Positions 16,759 to 25,526 are shown, numbered from the stretch's first letter. The stretch is 64,000 bases of DNA from Zymomonas mobilis (GCF_006715975.1 NZ_VFOF01000001.1:1498001-1562000); one strand, 5' to 3'. Numbers and translations: made by a program. Notes: generated from the letters alone by a model not told the origin.

Positions 16759-17559
16759 TTAACGTAAAAGCGATTCTGCGACATGATCCCACATTGCAGG
16801 AGAATTCGCCCCTAGCATGCCATGGCTACAATCGGAGGTTTGATAAGCAGATCCATCAAAACGTGCCAATTTGCCACCGGCTTCTTCCAGAAATAAAGAA
16901 CCTGGAGCGTGATCCCAAGGCCAGCTGCGCCAGAAAACGGCAGCATCATTTTGACCCAGAACAATCCGCGGGTATTGTTCACCTGCACAAAGGGGAGATG
17001 GTGCTAAAGTAATGCCGTGGCTGAGGGGATGATGCTTGTCAAAATCAGGATGGAGATTGTCTTCTGTCACCCGTGCAGACAAGGCCACAACGGGGATATC
17101 CTGCCCTGTGCTTCGGGTGGTGACGCGTTCACCGTCAACAAATGCACCGTCACCTCTGGAAGCGTGACACATCCGCCCCGAGACAGGATCAAGAATCCAG
17201 CCAGCCTGTGGCACACCATCGCCCAGCAAGGCGATCATCATGGCATAAGGCGTTTTACCCGCTGCATAATTGCCAGTGCCATCCAGTGGATCGACCGTCC
17301 AAGCCAAGCCTTTTTTAAGATTTTTTAATAAGGACGTATCAGCGGCGGTGGCTTCTTCACCCACAATATAAGCTTCAGGCAGAAATTTGGCTAACTGCTC
17401 GGTGATGCGTTTTTCCGATTCCTTATCGACTACGGTGACGTAATCACCGGGTTCTTTTTCGGCGATTTCATTTTCCGATAAATGACGAAAACGCGGGACA
17501 AGTAAATCATTAGCGACTTCATACATCAGAGTCGCAACAGCTTTATAAAGTGGATGCAT
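16759..17559 (-). CDS. Inositol monophosphatase family protein
   Basis: A 266-residue Mg-dependent phosphatase of the IMPase/CysQ/FBPase-like superfamily. The metal site is complete: VGEEATA (first Glu), VDPLDGTGNY (DPxDGT) and WPWDHAPG (WDxxPG) near the C-terminus. The substrate could be inositol phosphate, histidinol phosphate or PAP; the sequence does not decide. Start at ATG 17559, five bases after GGAGG. The next gene on the right, bfd, is divergent, so the 256-base gap contains both promoters. Confidence 0.85.
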   Translation of the reverse strand: MHPLYKAVATLMYEVANDLLVPRFRHLSENEIAEKEPGDYVTVVDKESEKRITEQLAKFLPEAYIVGEEATAADTSLLKNLKKGLAWTVDPLDGTGNYAAGKTPYAMMIALLGDGVPQAGWILDPVSGRMCHASRGDGAFVDGERVTTRSTGQDIPVVALSARVTEDNLHPDFDKHHPLSHGITLAPSPLCAGEQYPRIVLGQNDAAVFWRSWPWDHAPGSLFLEEAGGKLARFDGSAYQTSDCSHGMLGANSPAMWDHVAESLLR

Positions 17560-17735
17560 CAGTTCCTCCGGCAAATAGCCTGGTCATTACCTGCCCTTTT
17601 CCTCTATTTATTGGGCGGCAATCAAGGGAATTATGTTGAAACACCCCTGCCATTTTTTCGGTCAGTCAAATTAAAGTGCTGAAAAGCACAGAAATTTTCC
17701 AAAATATTTTATAAACTTTTGCGAATATCAATATT

Positions 17736-17754
17736 GATACTTGTTATCATTATC
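17736..17754 (+). promoter_or_regulatory. Fur box upstream of bfd
   Basis: GATACTTGTTATCATTATC matches the classical 19-base Fur box at 15 of 19 positions, with the right half (ATCATTATC) perfect. It ends 61 bases before the bfd start codon. Iron-loaded Fur would be expected to act here; a fur gene lies 1 kb downstream. Confidence 0.7.
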
Positions 17755-17815
17755 ACAAATGCTATGTTTTAAGGAGAAAATGCTTTGTAAATATTGAGGA
17801 AAAAGGGGTTTCAGA

Positions 17816-17989
17816 GTGATTATTTGCCATTGTAACACTGTCAGTGATCAAGCGATCAAAGCGGCCGTGCGGCAAGGTGCAGTCACACCGGGACAAGCTT
17901 ATAAAAAAATAGGGATAAAATTTTGCTGCGGAAAATGTGGTAAATGCGTCCAAAAAGTTATTTCAGAAGCACAACAAGAGACAGTTTAA
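17816..17989 (+). CDS. bfd: Bacterioferritin-associated ferredoxin Bfd
   Basis: A 57-residue protein from GTG 17816, seven bases after AGGGG; it is too short for most gene finders. The sequence starts VIICHCNTVSDQAI and has FCCGKCGKC, giving the C-x-C and C-x2-C cysteines of the Bfd [2Fe-2S] fold. Bfd docks on bacterioferritin and passes electrons to reduce and release stored iron under iron starvation. The Fur box just upstream and the bfr gene 118 bases downstream fit this role. Extra cysteines in FCCGKCGKC (adjacent CC) are within what relatives show. Confidence 0.88.
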   Translation: MIICHCNTVSDQAIKAAVRQGAVTPGQAYKKIGIKFCCGKCGKCVQKVISEAQQETV

Positions 17990-18107
17990 TTTAATTTTTA
18001 TTATTTTATTATAAAAATAATGCACAGAAAAAATATTATGTGCAACTCGATAAGGGCTACCTCGTTTATAACCAGATAGGGTTGTTAACAGGAAAAGGTA
18101 GTATCTT

Positions 18108-18599
18108 ATGAAGGGCAATAAAGAGGTCATTGACCATCTTAACGCACTTTTGAAAAGTGAACTGACTTCAATCAATCAGTATTTTCTCCATTACCGCATC
18201 GTTGAAGATTGGGGTATCGATAAGCTGGCTGAGCTTGAACGATCCAATTCTATTGATGAAATGAAACATGCGGATAAATTGGCCAAGCGCCTTTTATTCT
18301 TAGAAGGCTTCCCGAATTTTCAGGATATGGGTCACCTCAGAATTGGTGAAAATGTCGAAGAGGTCATTAAGGCTGATTTGGCATTAGAAGCCGAGGATGC
18401 CATTCCGCTCTATAAAAAAGCGATCGAATGCTGTGAAAAACACAGCGATTTTGGAACCCGCGATCTTCTTTTATCAATTTTGACGGAAGAAGAAGGCCAT
18501 GCCGATGGATTGGATACTCAGCTAAAATTGATTAAGCGTATGGGTATTCAGGGATATATTCAGCTTAACAGCCAGACAGCGGAAGCTTCTGAAGAATAA
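18108..18599 (+). CDS. bfr: Bacterioferritin
   Basis: A 163-residue ferritin-family iron store that forms a 24-mer cage. All signature residues are in place: ferroxidase ligands Glu18, Glu51, His54 and Glu94, Glu128 and His131 (one residue shifted relative to E. coli), and the haem-ligand Met52 in DEMKHAD, so it is a true haem bacterioferritin. An AGGAAAAGG ribosome site precedes the ATG. It follows bfd in the same direction and ends at a good terminator. Bfd-Bfr pairing allows reversible iron storage. Confidence 0.95.
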   Translation: MKGNKEVIDHLNALLKSELTSINQYFLHYRIVEDWGIDKLAELERSNSIDEMKHADKLAKRLLFLEGFPNFQDMGHLRIGENVEEVIKADLALEAEDAIPLYKKAIECCEKHSDFGTRDLLLSILTEEEGHADGLDTQLKLIKRMGIQGYIQLNSQTAEASEE

Positions 18600-18626
18600 A
18601 CGCAGATAGAATTATCGCGAAACAAG

Positions 18627-18660
18627 AAAGGCGACAGGCGCAAAGTCTGTCGCTTTTTTA
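18627..18660 (+). terminator. Rho-independent terminator of bfr
   Basis: GCGACAG (18631-18637) pairs with CTGTCGC (18647-18653), followed by six T. It lies 30 bases after the bfr stop. Confidence 0.88.
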
Positions 18661-18730
18661 TTTGATAAACGAAAGACAATCACAAGATATAAGCCAAGAA
18701 GAGAAAGCACTCGGCTCGTAATGAGAATGT

Positions 18731-19162
18731 TTATTTAGATAATTTGACCGGACGGTCTAATGGGACACCGTATAATTCGAGACGGTGATCAACCAATTTA
18801 TATCCCAGACGCTCAGCGATCATTTTTTGCAGAACTTCCATCTGTTCATCTGAAAACTCGATGATGCGGCCAGATTCTACGTCAATTAAATGATCATGGT
18901 GGTCTTCAGGAGAAGCCTCATAGCGAGCACGGCCATCGCCAAAATCATGTCGCTCTAGAATACCGGCTTCTTCAAATAAGCGCACGGTACGATAAACTGT
19001 GGCGATAGAAATACCGGAATCAATCGCAGATGCCCGTTCATAAAGAGATTCAACATCAGGATGGTCTTCGGCTTCTGATAAAACCTGAGCGATAACTCTT
19101 CTTTGACCTGTTATCCGCAGACCTTTTTGCGCACAAAGCGTTTCAATATTGATCTGTCGCAC
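18731..19162 (-). CDS. fur: Ferric uptake regulator Fur
   Basis: A 143-residue Fur-family regulator. Start at GTG 19162, because GGAGAAGG lies just before it and the resulting N-terminus (VRQINIETLCAQKG) matches Fur; the TTG five codons upstream lies over that site. Winged-helix part: GLRITGQRRVIAQVL and GISIATVYRTVRLFEEAG. Metal site: HHDHLIDVESGRIIEF. The CxxC pair that binds structural zinc in E. coli Fur is absent, as is usual in alphaproteobacterial Fur. It is likely the regulator of the bfd-bfr pair next door. Confidence 0.92.
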   Translation of the reverse strand: MRQINIETLCAQKGLRITGQRRVIAQVLSEAEDHPDVESLYERASAIDSGISIATVYRTVRLFEEAGILERHDFGDGRARYEASPEDHHDHLIDVESGRIIEFSDEQMEVLQKMIAERLGYKLVDHRLELYGVPLDRPVKLSK

Positions 19163-19419
19163 AACCTTCTCCGTCAAATTCTTGAATTACCCCAGCAAAA
19201 AATTAGAGAAATCTGCGCGGTTTGAAGGCGCAGGCTCCAATTATTTCTCTTTATAAATTTGCTCTTACTTTGGCAATTTAAAATCATACGTCGCCCCCAG
19301 ACGTTGTGATTTTTGATTACGCCATAATAGAGGCTTCCCTAATGTATAGCCAGAATTATAAACGTTGTTTACGCTGCTTTGTTATTTTTTTATATTTTTT
19401 TAAGCAGTGAAACTTGTAA

Positions 19420-19833
19420 TTAACGTTTCCGGCGCTGTGTACCGAGACCGATTTTCTTGGCCAATGAACGGCGCTGATCGGCATAATTCGGTGCAACCAT
19501 CGGATAATCTGCCGGCAAATTCCATTTTGCGCGGTATTGTTCCGGGGTCAGCTGGTAATGAGTTGCAAGATGACGTTTCAGCATTTTCAGCTTCTTACCG
19601 TCTTCGAGGCAGATGATGTAATCGGGTTTAACAGATGCCCGAACAGAAACAGCCGGTTCCGGCCGTGCTTCCGGTTCTGCGTTAGCTTCACTTAAAGCAG
19701 AAAGTGCATGATGAACATTCTGGATAAGCTGGGGAACGTCGGCAACAGAAACACTGTTGTTGCTGACATGGGCTGAAACAATATCAGCCGTTAATGTAAT
19801 AAGGGTTTCAGACAAAGCATTGTCATCGCTCAT
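19420..19833 (-). CDS. MucR/Ros family transcriptional regulator
   Basis: A 137-residue zinc-finger regulator. The finger is C75-x2-D78...H88-x3-H92 in [21 protein letters not shown]; the Asp in place of the second Cys matches the Cys-Asp-His-His ligation described for Ros/MucR. The C-terminus has the conserved [24 protein letters not shown] segment and a basic tail. The N-terminal half (about 1-65) is the helical oligomerisation part. MucR proteins are histone-like regulators that silence AT-rich promoters (exopolysaccharide, motility), relevant to the many AT-rich spacers here. AAAGGA lies about eight bases before the ATG. Confidence 0.9.
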   Translation of the reverse strand: MSDDNALSETLITLTADIVSAHVSNNSVSVADVPQLIQNVHHALSALSEANAEPEARPEPAVSVRASVKPDYIICLEDGKKLKMLKRHLATHYQLTPEQYRAKWNLPADYPMVAPNYADQRRSLAKKIGLGTQRRKR

Positions 19834-19860
19834 AGAACAATCCTTTTTTAGAAAAAAAGT

Positions 19861-19931
19861 GGGAGAATATTCTATCTTTCCGCGGCTGCATCAAAGCTTT
19901 TACCTCGAGAAAGATCTCGGTTGATCTCCCA
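19861..19931 (-). promoter_or_regulatory. Inverted repeats in the leader of the mucR-like gene
   Basis: GGGAGA (19861-19866) can pair with TCTCCC (19925-19930), enclosing a smaller hairpin CGAGA (19906-19910)/TCTCG (19915-19919). The structure ends 27 bases before the start codon. It could be an RNA leader or the binding array of an autoregulating MucR protein; no evidence decides. Confidence 0.3.
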
Positions 19932-20008
19932 ACGTTTACGGACTTTATGATTGAACAAATTCTATAGAAAATGCAACTAAAATTATTGCTTCTTCTAAAT
20001 GTCTTGCC

Positions 20009-20485
20009 TTAAATTACAATTAAGCTGAGAGTTATCGCATTGTATAAATCGCCATTTAACGATTTATAATAATTGATTCGACGGCCGACCTCTCTAAAGC
20101 CAATATGGTAATAAAGGTTTAACGCTGGATTTTTTTCTCTGACTTCGAGATGAATATATTTGGTATCTTCGCTCTTAGCTTTCTCAATCAGCTTTTTAAG
20201 AAGTGCCGCCGCGACACCTTTTCTTCGAAATTCAGGACGAACAGCTAATAATAATAGTTCGCATTCGTCAAAAACGGTACGAGATAACAAAAAACCGGCG
20301 GGTTTCTTATTTATTATTACAACTAGCCCATAGACCCCTGGTAGCCCCATAATGCTGCTACATTGATGACGATTCCACGCCTCGCAATAAAAAGGGTCAA
20401 AGGCTTCCGTCATGATGGTCATGACATGGTCTAAAAGAGAATCACCTTGATCTAAAAAAGCCCAATCATCGGGGTAATCGCTCAT
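20009..20485 (-). CDS. rimI: Ribosomal protein S18 alanine N-acetyltransferase RimI
   Basis: A 158-residue GNAT acetyltransferase. The acetyl-CoA loop is RRKGVAAALLKKLIEKA (Q/RxxGxA-like) near residues 103-117, followed by YIHLEVREKNPALNLYYHIGF, the classic RimI C-terminal half. RimI acetylates the N-terminal Ala of ribosomal protein S18. Its ATG overlaps the tsaB stop by four bases, and the nfu-tsaB-rimI operon order supports the name. The last strand ends hydrophobically (LSLIVI). Confidence 0.87.
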   Translation of the reverse strand: MSDYPDDWAFLDQGDSLLDHVMTIMTEAFDPFYCEAWNRHQCSSIMGLPGVYGLVVIINKKPAGFLLSRTVFDECELLLLAVRPEFRRKGVAAALLKKLIEKAKSEDTKYIHLEVREKNPALNLYYHIGFREVGRRINYYKSLNGDLYNAITLSLIVI

Positions 20486-21108
20486 GCCGGTATTTTCGCA
20501 TCAGGCAGGCGACCATAAATTGGGGTAGCAGGAAGTGTTGTAGCTGTTTTTGCCAAAAATCTTGCTTCATCAGCGAAAGGCCAAGCTTCTTCCGATTCGC
20601 CCCACCCTCTTGCCTTAACCAAAGTAGCGGCAGCCGAACCGGCTATAAGCGAATCTTTGACCAGTGGAGCAGCGTCTTCCGGTCGCAAGGATTGGATTGG
20701 GGTTAGTGCAGTCAAATGTAATGAAGGTCGATCACAAGAAAAAGACTGAATAAATATTTCGCCATGACCACCAATGAATGCAACCGTCAGATTGGATGCG
20801 TTGAAATGCCGTCTAAAAGCTGCGGCGGCAACGACATCTAACGCGCCATAGCCAGAGACCGGAACATCCCATCCGAGCCCAAGAGCCAGTGCCGCAGCAA
20901 TACCGACACGAATGCCGGTAAAACTGCCAGGTCCACAATCGACAATGATTTTATCGGCGCGCCCCTGATCAGGTAATGCGGCAATCATGGGCAACAGCTT
21001 TTCAGCATGCCCCCGACCAACAATCTCTTTTTCACAGGCGATGATATGATCGCCCTTTATCAGGGCGACCGAACAAGCGGCTGTGGCCGTATCAATGACA
21101 AGTTGCAT
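20482..21108 (-). CDS. tsaB: tRNA threonylcarbamoyladenosine biosynthesis protein TsaB
   Basis: A 208-residue ASKHA-fold protein from ATG 21108 (MQLVIDTATAACSVAL). GRGHAEKLLPMI and VDCGPGSFTGIRVGIAAALALGLG are the diagnostic TsaB motifs. It forms the TsaBDE complex that attaches threonylcarbamoyl to A37 of ANN-decoding tRNAs. The start overlaps the nfu stop as TAATG and its stop overlaps the rimI start as ATGA, so the three genes are tightly coupled. An open frame extends 33 codons upstream but reads into nfu and is ignored. Confidence 0.92.
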   Translation of the reverse strand: MQLVIDTATAACSVALIKGDHIIACEKEIVGRGHAEKLLPMIAALPDQGRADKIIVDCGPGSFTGIRVGIAAALALGLGWDVPVSGYGALDVVAAAAFRRHFNASNLTVAFIGGHGEIFIQSFSCDRPSLHLTALTPIQSLRPEDAAPLVKDSLIAGSAAATLVKARGWGESEEAWPFADEARFLAKTATTLPATPIYGRLPDAKIPA

Positions 21109-21659
21109 TAAATAGCCCGAACTTCGATTACTTCGGGGACAAAATGCTTCAACAGCGTTTCGACGCCTTGTTTTAAGGTTGCAACCGAAGAAGGACAGCC
21201 TGCACAAGCCCCACGCATGGATAAATAGACGATACCGTCTTCGAATTTTTGAAAGACAATGTCACCGCCATCACGAGCGACCGCCGGACGGACGCGGTCA
21301 TCAATCAGATCTTTGATCTGAAGAACCACATCGTCATCTTCTTCACCATTCTGTTTTTCGGTATTTTCAGAATTTTCATTCAATAGCGGAATGTCGTTTT
21401 CGAAATGATCCGAAATAATCATGATCACTTTTGATTCAAACTGAGACCATAAAGAAGGTGAATCGAGTGTAACCGATATAAAATCCCGCCCGTAGAAAAC
21501 AGAGGTGACATGTTGCAGGTCAAAAAGTGCAACAGCCAAAGGCGAATCGGTAGCTTCCTCTTTATTGACGAAATAACGGGATTCTCGTTCCATTACCGGA
21601 CAATGAAGCAAAAATTTAAGCGTGGCCGGATTCGGCGTATTTTCTGTCTCGATCAGCAT
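21108..21659 (-). CDS. NifU/Nfu family Fe-S scaffold protein
   Basis: A 183-residue two-domain Nfu: an N-terminal Nfu_N domain (MLIETENTPNPATLKFLL) and a C-terminal NifU-like domain with the cluster-binding C152-A-G-C155 in GACAGCPSS. A short acidic linker (about 90-110) joins them. It carries [4Fe-4S] clusters to target enzymes, complementing ErpA. First gene of the nfu-tsaB-rimI operon. Its promoter lies in the 450-base region shared with the divergent RNA helicase gene. Confidence 0.92.
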   Translation of the reverse strand: MLIETENTPNPATLKFLLHCPVMERESRYFVNKEEATDSPLAVALFDLQHVTSVFYGRDFISVTLDSPSLWSQFESKVIMIISDHFENDIPLLNENSENTEKQNGEEDDDVVLQIKDLIDDRVRPAVARDGGDIVFQKFEDGIVYLSMRGACAGCPSSVATLKQGVETLLKHFVPEVIEVRAI

Positions 21660-22108
21660 GGCTCTTATTTGGTGAAACCACGCGCCCCAATCAAGATTAT
21701 TTATGTTACAAATGTATAGTTTTTTGAATTATATCTCTGCTTTCATCCAATAATTGTCCTTTTTCGCGATGATATAATAATAATTTGTTCATAAATGAGG
21801 AAAAGCCTTGCGTTTCCTCTGCCCTATGGTCATTATTAAGGGATAAGCATCTGTGTCCGTGAGAATAAACGGACATATGCACGGAATTTGCGTGTTCCAC
21901 CGCCATACACCTGACAGCTGTTTTTACCATTTAGAGGGTTAGAGAACAGCCTTCCTCAATATGCGCGTTGCCAAGTATTCCTCTTTAGATGCCTAATAGC
22001 AGCAGGCTTTCCCGTTCACGCAAGCCTGTTTTTCAGGTCTTAAACGAGTTCTTACTCGTTATCTTAGCGCGCCCTAGTTGCGCCTATTTCAAAAACGGAA
22101 AGCCTTTT
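21660..22108. other. Divergent promoter region between nfu and the DEAD-box helicase gene
   Basis: 449 bases without a convincing gene. The left part is AT-rich. GAGGAAA (21797-21803) and TTTCCTC (21813-21819) form a perfect seven-base inverted repeat. The right part holds the structured helicase leader, annotated separately. A 74-codon minus-strand frame at 21706-21930 shows no family features or ribosome site and is not accepted. Confidence 0.5.
22004..22060 (+). promoter_or_regulatory. Structured 5' leader of the DEAD-box helicase gene
   Basis: Three pairings lie within 57 bases: AGGCTT (22004-22009) with AAGCCT (22022-22027); AAGCCTG (22022-22028) with CAGG-T-CTT (22034-22041); and a perfect seven-base hairpin AACGAGT (22043-22049)/ACTCGTT (22054-22060). 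The first two are mutually exclusive, so the leader could switch between folds. It ends about 50 bases before the start codon. A temperature-responsive or self-regulated leader would fit an RNA helicase; this is inference. Confidence 0.4.
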
Positions 22109-23497
22109 ATGACGGAAACATCAGTTTCGTTCAAAACCCTAGGTCTCGACTCATCACTTGTGCAGGCATTGGATGCCTTGGGATACAGCAAACCAACCCC
22201 AATTCAGGCGCAGGCTATTCCTCACCTGTTAGAAGGTAAGGATCTTTGCGGTATTGCCCAGACCGGTACCGGTAAAACCGCTGCTTTTGCGCTGCCTTCT
22301 ATTCATTATTTAACCGCTAACCCGCAGGCACGTCCTCAGCGCGGTTGCCGGATGCTGATTTTATCGCCAACGCGTGAACTGGCCAGCCAGATTGCTCGCG
22401 CTTGCACCGATTATACCCGCAACCTGCGTATGTCTGTAAACGCCGTATTCGGTGGCGTCCCCATTGGTCGCCAGATGAGAATGCTGGATCGTGGTACGGA
22501 CATTCTGGTCGCAACCCCAGGTCGTTTGCTTGATTTGATCGATCAGCGCGCTTTGGTTTTGAAGGATGTTGAAATCTTCGTCCTTGATGAAGCCGATCAG
22601 ATGCTTGATCTCGGTTTCATTCATGCACTGCGTCGCATTGATAAATTACTGCCGAAAAATCGTCAGACCCTGTTCTTCTCGGCTACCATGCCGAAAACGA
22701 TTCAGGAATTGAGCAGCCAGTTCTTGTCTGATCCGGTTACGGTTTCTGTTGCACCTCAGTCTTCCACCGCAGAACGGGTTGAGCAGTTCGGTGTTTTTGT
22801 TAACCAGTCTGAAAAGCAGGCTTTGTTGACGATTACCCTTAAGGACACCCCCGGACTTGATCGTGCATTGGTCTTTACCCGCACGAAACATGGTGCAGAC
22901 AGAGTGGTTCGCCATCTGGAAGCCGCCGGTCTTCCTGCTGCTGCCATTCATGGTAACAAAAGCCAGCCACAGCGTGAGCGCGCCTTGAATGCGTTCCGTA
23001 ATGGACGGTTAAAAATTCTGGTCGCAACCGATATCGCTGCTCGTGGTATTGATGTCCCAGGCGTCAGCCATGTCTTCAACTTCGAATTGCCGAATGTTGC
23101 AGAACAATATGTTCACCGTATTGGTCGTACCGCCCGCGCCGGTCGTGATGGTCAGGCAATCAGCTTCATCGCTAATGACGAACGCTCATATCTCCGTTCT
23201 ATCGAACGTTTGACCCGCGTCAAATTGCAGATTCTGCCGTTGCCGGAAAACTTCGTCATGGAAAAAGAATTGCTTCCGCATCCGGCTCCGATGCGTCCGG
23301 AACGCGATAGCCGTGACAGCCGTGGTCGTGGTGGCCCAGGTCGTGGCCGTGGTGGTTTTGGTGGTGGTGCACCGAAGCCTGGCTTTAACCATGCACATAG
23401 TAATAAAGGTGGCGATGACCGTGGCGGCAGTGGCGAACGTCCCCGTCGTCCGCGTCGTCCGATGACGAAAGGCGTTCGGGCGGTTGGCCGTAGCTAA
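22109..23497 (+). CDS. DEAD-box ATP-dependent RNA helicase (RhlE-like)
   Basis: A 462-residue helicase from ATG 22109 (MTETSVSFKTLGL) with GGAAAG eight bases upstream. Motifs in order: Q motif PTPIQAQAIP, I AQTGTGKT, Ia PTRELA, TPGR, II DEAD, III SAT, V ATDIAARGIDV, VI HRIGRTARAGR. The last 70 residues are a Gly/Arg-rich RGG tail (RGRGGPGRGRGGFGGG) followed by an Arg/Pro-rich end, as in RhlE relatives that act in ribosome assembly or mRNA decay. A long structured leader precedes it. An open frame upstream to 21989 is not thought to be coding. Confidence 0.93.
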   Translation: MTETSVSFKTLGLDSSLVQALDALGYSKPTPIQAQAIPHLLEGKDLCGIAQTGTGKTAAFALPSIHYLTANPQARPQRGCRMLILSPTRELASQIARACTDYTRNLRMSVNAVFGGVPIGRQMRMLDRGTDILVATPGRLLDLIDQRALVLKDVEIFVLDEADQMLDLGFIHALRRIDKLLPKNRQTLFFSATMPKTIQELSSQFLSDPVTVSVAPQSSTAERVEQFGVFVNQSEKQALLTITLKDTPGLDRALVFTRTKHGADRVVRHLEAAGLPAAAIHGNKSQPQRERALNAFRNGRLKILVATDIAARGIDVPGVSHVFNFELPNVAEQYVHRIGRTARAGRDGQAISFIANDERSYLRSIERLTRVKLQILPLPENFVMEKELLPHPAPMRPERDSRDSRGRGGPGRGRGGFGGGAPKPGFNHAHSNKGGDDRGGSGERPRRPRRPMTKGVRAVGRS

Positions 23498-23525
23498 ACG
23501 CCGTTTGTCTTTTTAAAAGATTAAC

Positions 23526-23566
23526 AAAAAAGAGGTGTTTTCTGAAAAGAAGGCGCCTCTTTTTTA
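23526..23566 (+). terminator. Rho-independent terminator of the helicase gene
   Basis: AAAAAGAGGTG pairs with CGCCTCTTTTT (one G-T/mismatch near the loop), ending in a T-run. It starts about 30 bases past the stop codon. Confidence 0.8.
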
Positions 23567-23801
23567 TTGAAAGCTTCGGTTTGGAACCCTGTGTTATCAC
23601 GCGGGATAAAGTCGTCTTTCCAGCCGTTGAACTTGCCTTCATTGCAGCGGGCAAAGATAAGCCTTTTAGGATGACTTAGGTATTCCATTGAGAGAAGATA
23701 TTAGAGGTCTTAGGCGAAAGCCTGCTGCCGTACGAAATGCACGCGATAAGCTGAGCCTAAAATCTTATAATGAAGCCTTAGATCAATGCGCCCTTCAATA
23801 G
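23566..23801 (+). pseudogene. Possible frameshifted gene remnant
   Basis: Two abutting open stretches read like one interrupted protein: frame A from about 23566 ends ...AAGKDKPFRMT-stop, and the -1 frame continues DDLGIPLREDIRGLRRKPAAV and ends at TAG 23799-23801. Together they give about 78 residues of balanced composition. There is no good start or ribosome site, and the 3' end overlaps the convergent ubiA gene by seven bases. I do not recognise the family. It may be a decayed gene or chance. Confidence 0.25.
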
Positions 23802-24730
23802 ACTGAAAAATTATTAGCCATGCCGATCGTTACACAAGCCAGAAATAATAAGAATCCGATCTGACGATTAGAACGAAAACGGATGAGAGCATTATGCCCG
23901 TCATTTGTGTCTAATGTTACCATTTGCCAGATAAAATGTAATGCCAAGGGGCATAAAGTTAAGAGAGCCAGAGCTTGCGGACGGACGAGCCAAATAGCGC
24001 CCCCCCAACCAAAAACGGCCAAGGCAAAGAACAGGCTGACCCCAAGACGTAAATGGTTTTTTAAAGCCCTTGCCGATGATTTGATACCTGCCAAGGCATC
24101 GTCTTCGATATCCTGAATGGCATAGACTGTATCAAAACCGATAACCCAAAAGATACAACCACCATAAAGAAGCAGCGTTGGCCATTCAAAGTGCCCCCAA
24201 ATAGCGACGCTGCCGACTAAAGCTGACCAACTAAAAACTAAGCCGAGCCAAGCCTGTGGCCACCAGCTTATTCGTTTCATAAAGGGATAGACGGCGACTA
24301 AGGCTAAACTAGCGATAGCTGTCCAACGCGCAATCGGGTTGAAAAAGGCCAAACATCCCAAACCAATAAGACAAAGAGAGACCAGAAAAAAACAGGCCGC
24401 TTTGACGGATATAAAGCCCGATGCCAGTGGTCGATTTTTTGTGCGGGCGACTTTCCTATCCAAATCACGATCAACAATATCGTTATAAACACAGCCAGCA
24501 GAACGCATTACAAATGCCCCGACAAAAAAAGCAGGAAGCAAGAACCAATGTGAGATCAGCCCGCCCGCGAGGGCCACAGCAGCAGCCCCCGGCCAAAAGA
24601 GCAACCAAACGCCGATAGGGCGATCTGCCCGTGCAAGGGAAATATAGGCGGCCAATTTCGGGGGTAAGCGTTTAACTATTCCCCTCACCTCGCTATCGGA
24701 AACAATATGGGAATCTGGCTCTGTTGACAC
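23795..24730 (-). CDS. ubiA: 4-hydroxybenzoate polyprenyltransferase
   Basis: A 311-residue membrane prenyltransferase of ubiquinone synthesis; it joins the polyprenyl chain to 4-hydroxybenzoate. The two Asp-rich Mg/diphosphate motifs are NDIVDRDLD at 83-91 and YAIQDIEDD near 213. About eight hydrophobic segments are visible. The start is GTG at 24730 with AAGGCG seven bases upstream. It is divergent from purE with 256 bases between. Confidence 0.93.
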   Translation of the reverse strand: MSTEPDSHIVSDSEVRGIVKRLPPKLAAYISLARADRPIGVWLLFWPGAAAVALAGGLISHWFLLPAFFVGAFVMRSAGCVYNDIVDRDLDRKVARTKNRPLASGFISVKAACFFLVSLCLIGLGCLAFFNPIARWTAIASLALVAVYPFMKRISWWPQAWLGLVFSWSALVGSVAIWGHFEWPTLLLYGGCIFWVIGFDTVYAIQDIEDDALAGIKSSARALKNHLRLGVSLFFALAVFGWGGAIWLVRPQALALLTLCPLALHFIWQMVTLDTNDGHNALIRFRSNRQIGFLLFLACVTIGMANNFSVY

Positions 24731-24986
24731 GATATCGCCTTGCTAAAATATCCGAGGGAAATACCCTTTCCCTGAAAAGAAAGAACTATTATCGATATAA
24801 TAGGACAAATTCATCAAGATAAAATGATTTGTCAGGCTAGCTATTCGCTTTTTTATCGGAATATAAGGCAATAATCTGAATATCAGGAATTGCCGCTTTT
24901 CACATCTTACCGTAGAGCTTCTGTTAAATTTTTACAGGATTCATCATTATTTGCCTGCAAGGGCCAATGTCGACCCGGAAAAATAT

Positions 24987-25526
24987 ATGAACAACCAGTC
25001 CCCGCCTATAAATGAACCTACAACCGCTCCCGTGATTGCTTTGATTATGGGTAGCCAATCCGATTGGGAAACGATGCACCATGCCGCGGATGTTTTAACC
25101 GCGCTTCAGATTCCCCATGAGACCCGTATTATTTCTGCCCATAGAACCCCGAAACGATTATATGATTATGTCGGTTCGCTGGTTTCCAAAGGCTTTAAAG
25201 CGGTTATTGCGGGTGCTGGTGGTGCTGCCCATTTGCCGGGTATGGCAGCGGCAATCACAAGATTGCCTGTTTTCGGGGTGCCTGTGCAATCAAAAGCACT
25301 GAATGGTATGGATAGCCTGCTTTCTATTGCCCAGATGCCTGCCGGAATTCCTGTTGGAACCCTTGCGATTGGCCGCGCAGGTGCTATCAATGCGGCTCTC
25401 ATTTCTGCAGCCATGCTCGCCAATAATGACGAAGGTCTGGCCGAAAGGCTCGATCAGTGGCGGCAACGTCAAACGGCTGATGTTCCCGATAGGCCAGATA
25501 CTCTGCCAAGGATCACTTCTTTATGA
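24987..25526 (+). CDS. purE: N5-carboxyaminoimidazole ribonucleotide mutase PurE
   Basis: A 179-residue class I PurE converting N5-CAIR to CAIR in purine synthesis. Signature segments: [37 protein letters not shown] and the late [10 protein letters not shown]. Start at ATG 24987, with GGA eight bases upstream; the upstream frame begins with a TTG without support. It overlaps purK by four bases (ATGA), so the two steps are made in one operon. A Lys/Asp C-terminal tail extends beyond the usual end. Confidence 0.95.
   Translation: MNNQSPPINEPTTAPVIALIMGSQSDWETMHHAADVLTALQIPHETRIISAHRTPKRLYDYVGSLVSKGFKAVIAGAGGAAHLPGMAAAITRLPVFGVPVQSKALNGMDSLLSIAQMPAGIPVGTLAIGRAGAINAALISAAMLANNDEGLAERLDQWRQRQTADVPDRPDTLPRITSL

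Noticed and set aside
21706-21930. 74-codon minus-strand frame between nfu and the helicase gene
   Set aside because: No ribosome site, no family features, and it lies in divergent promoter DNA.
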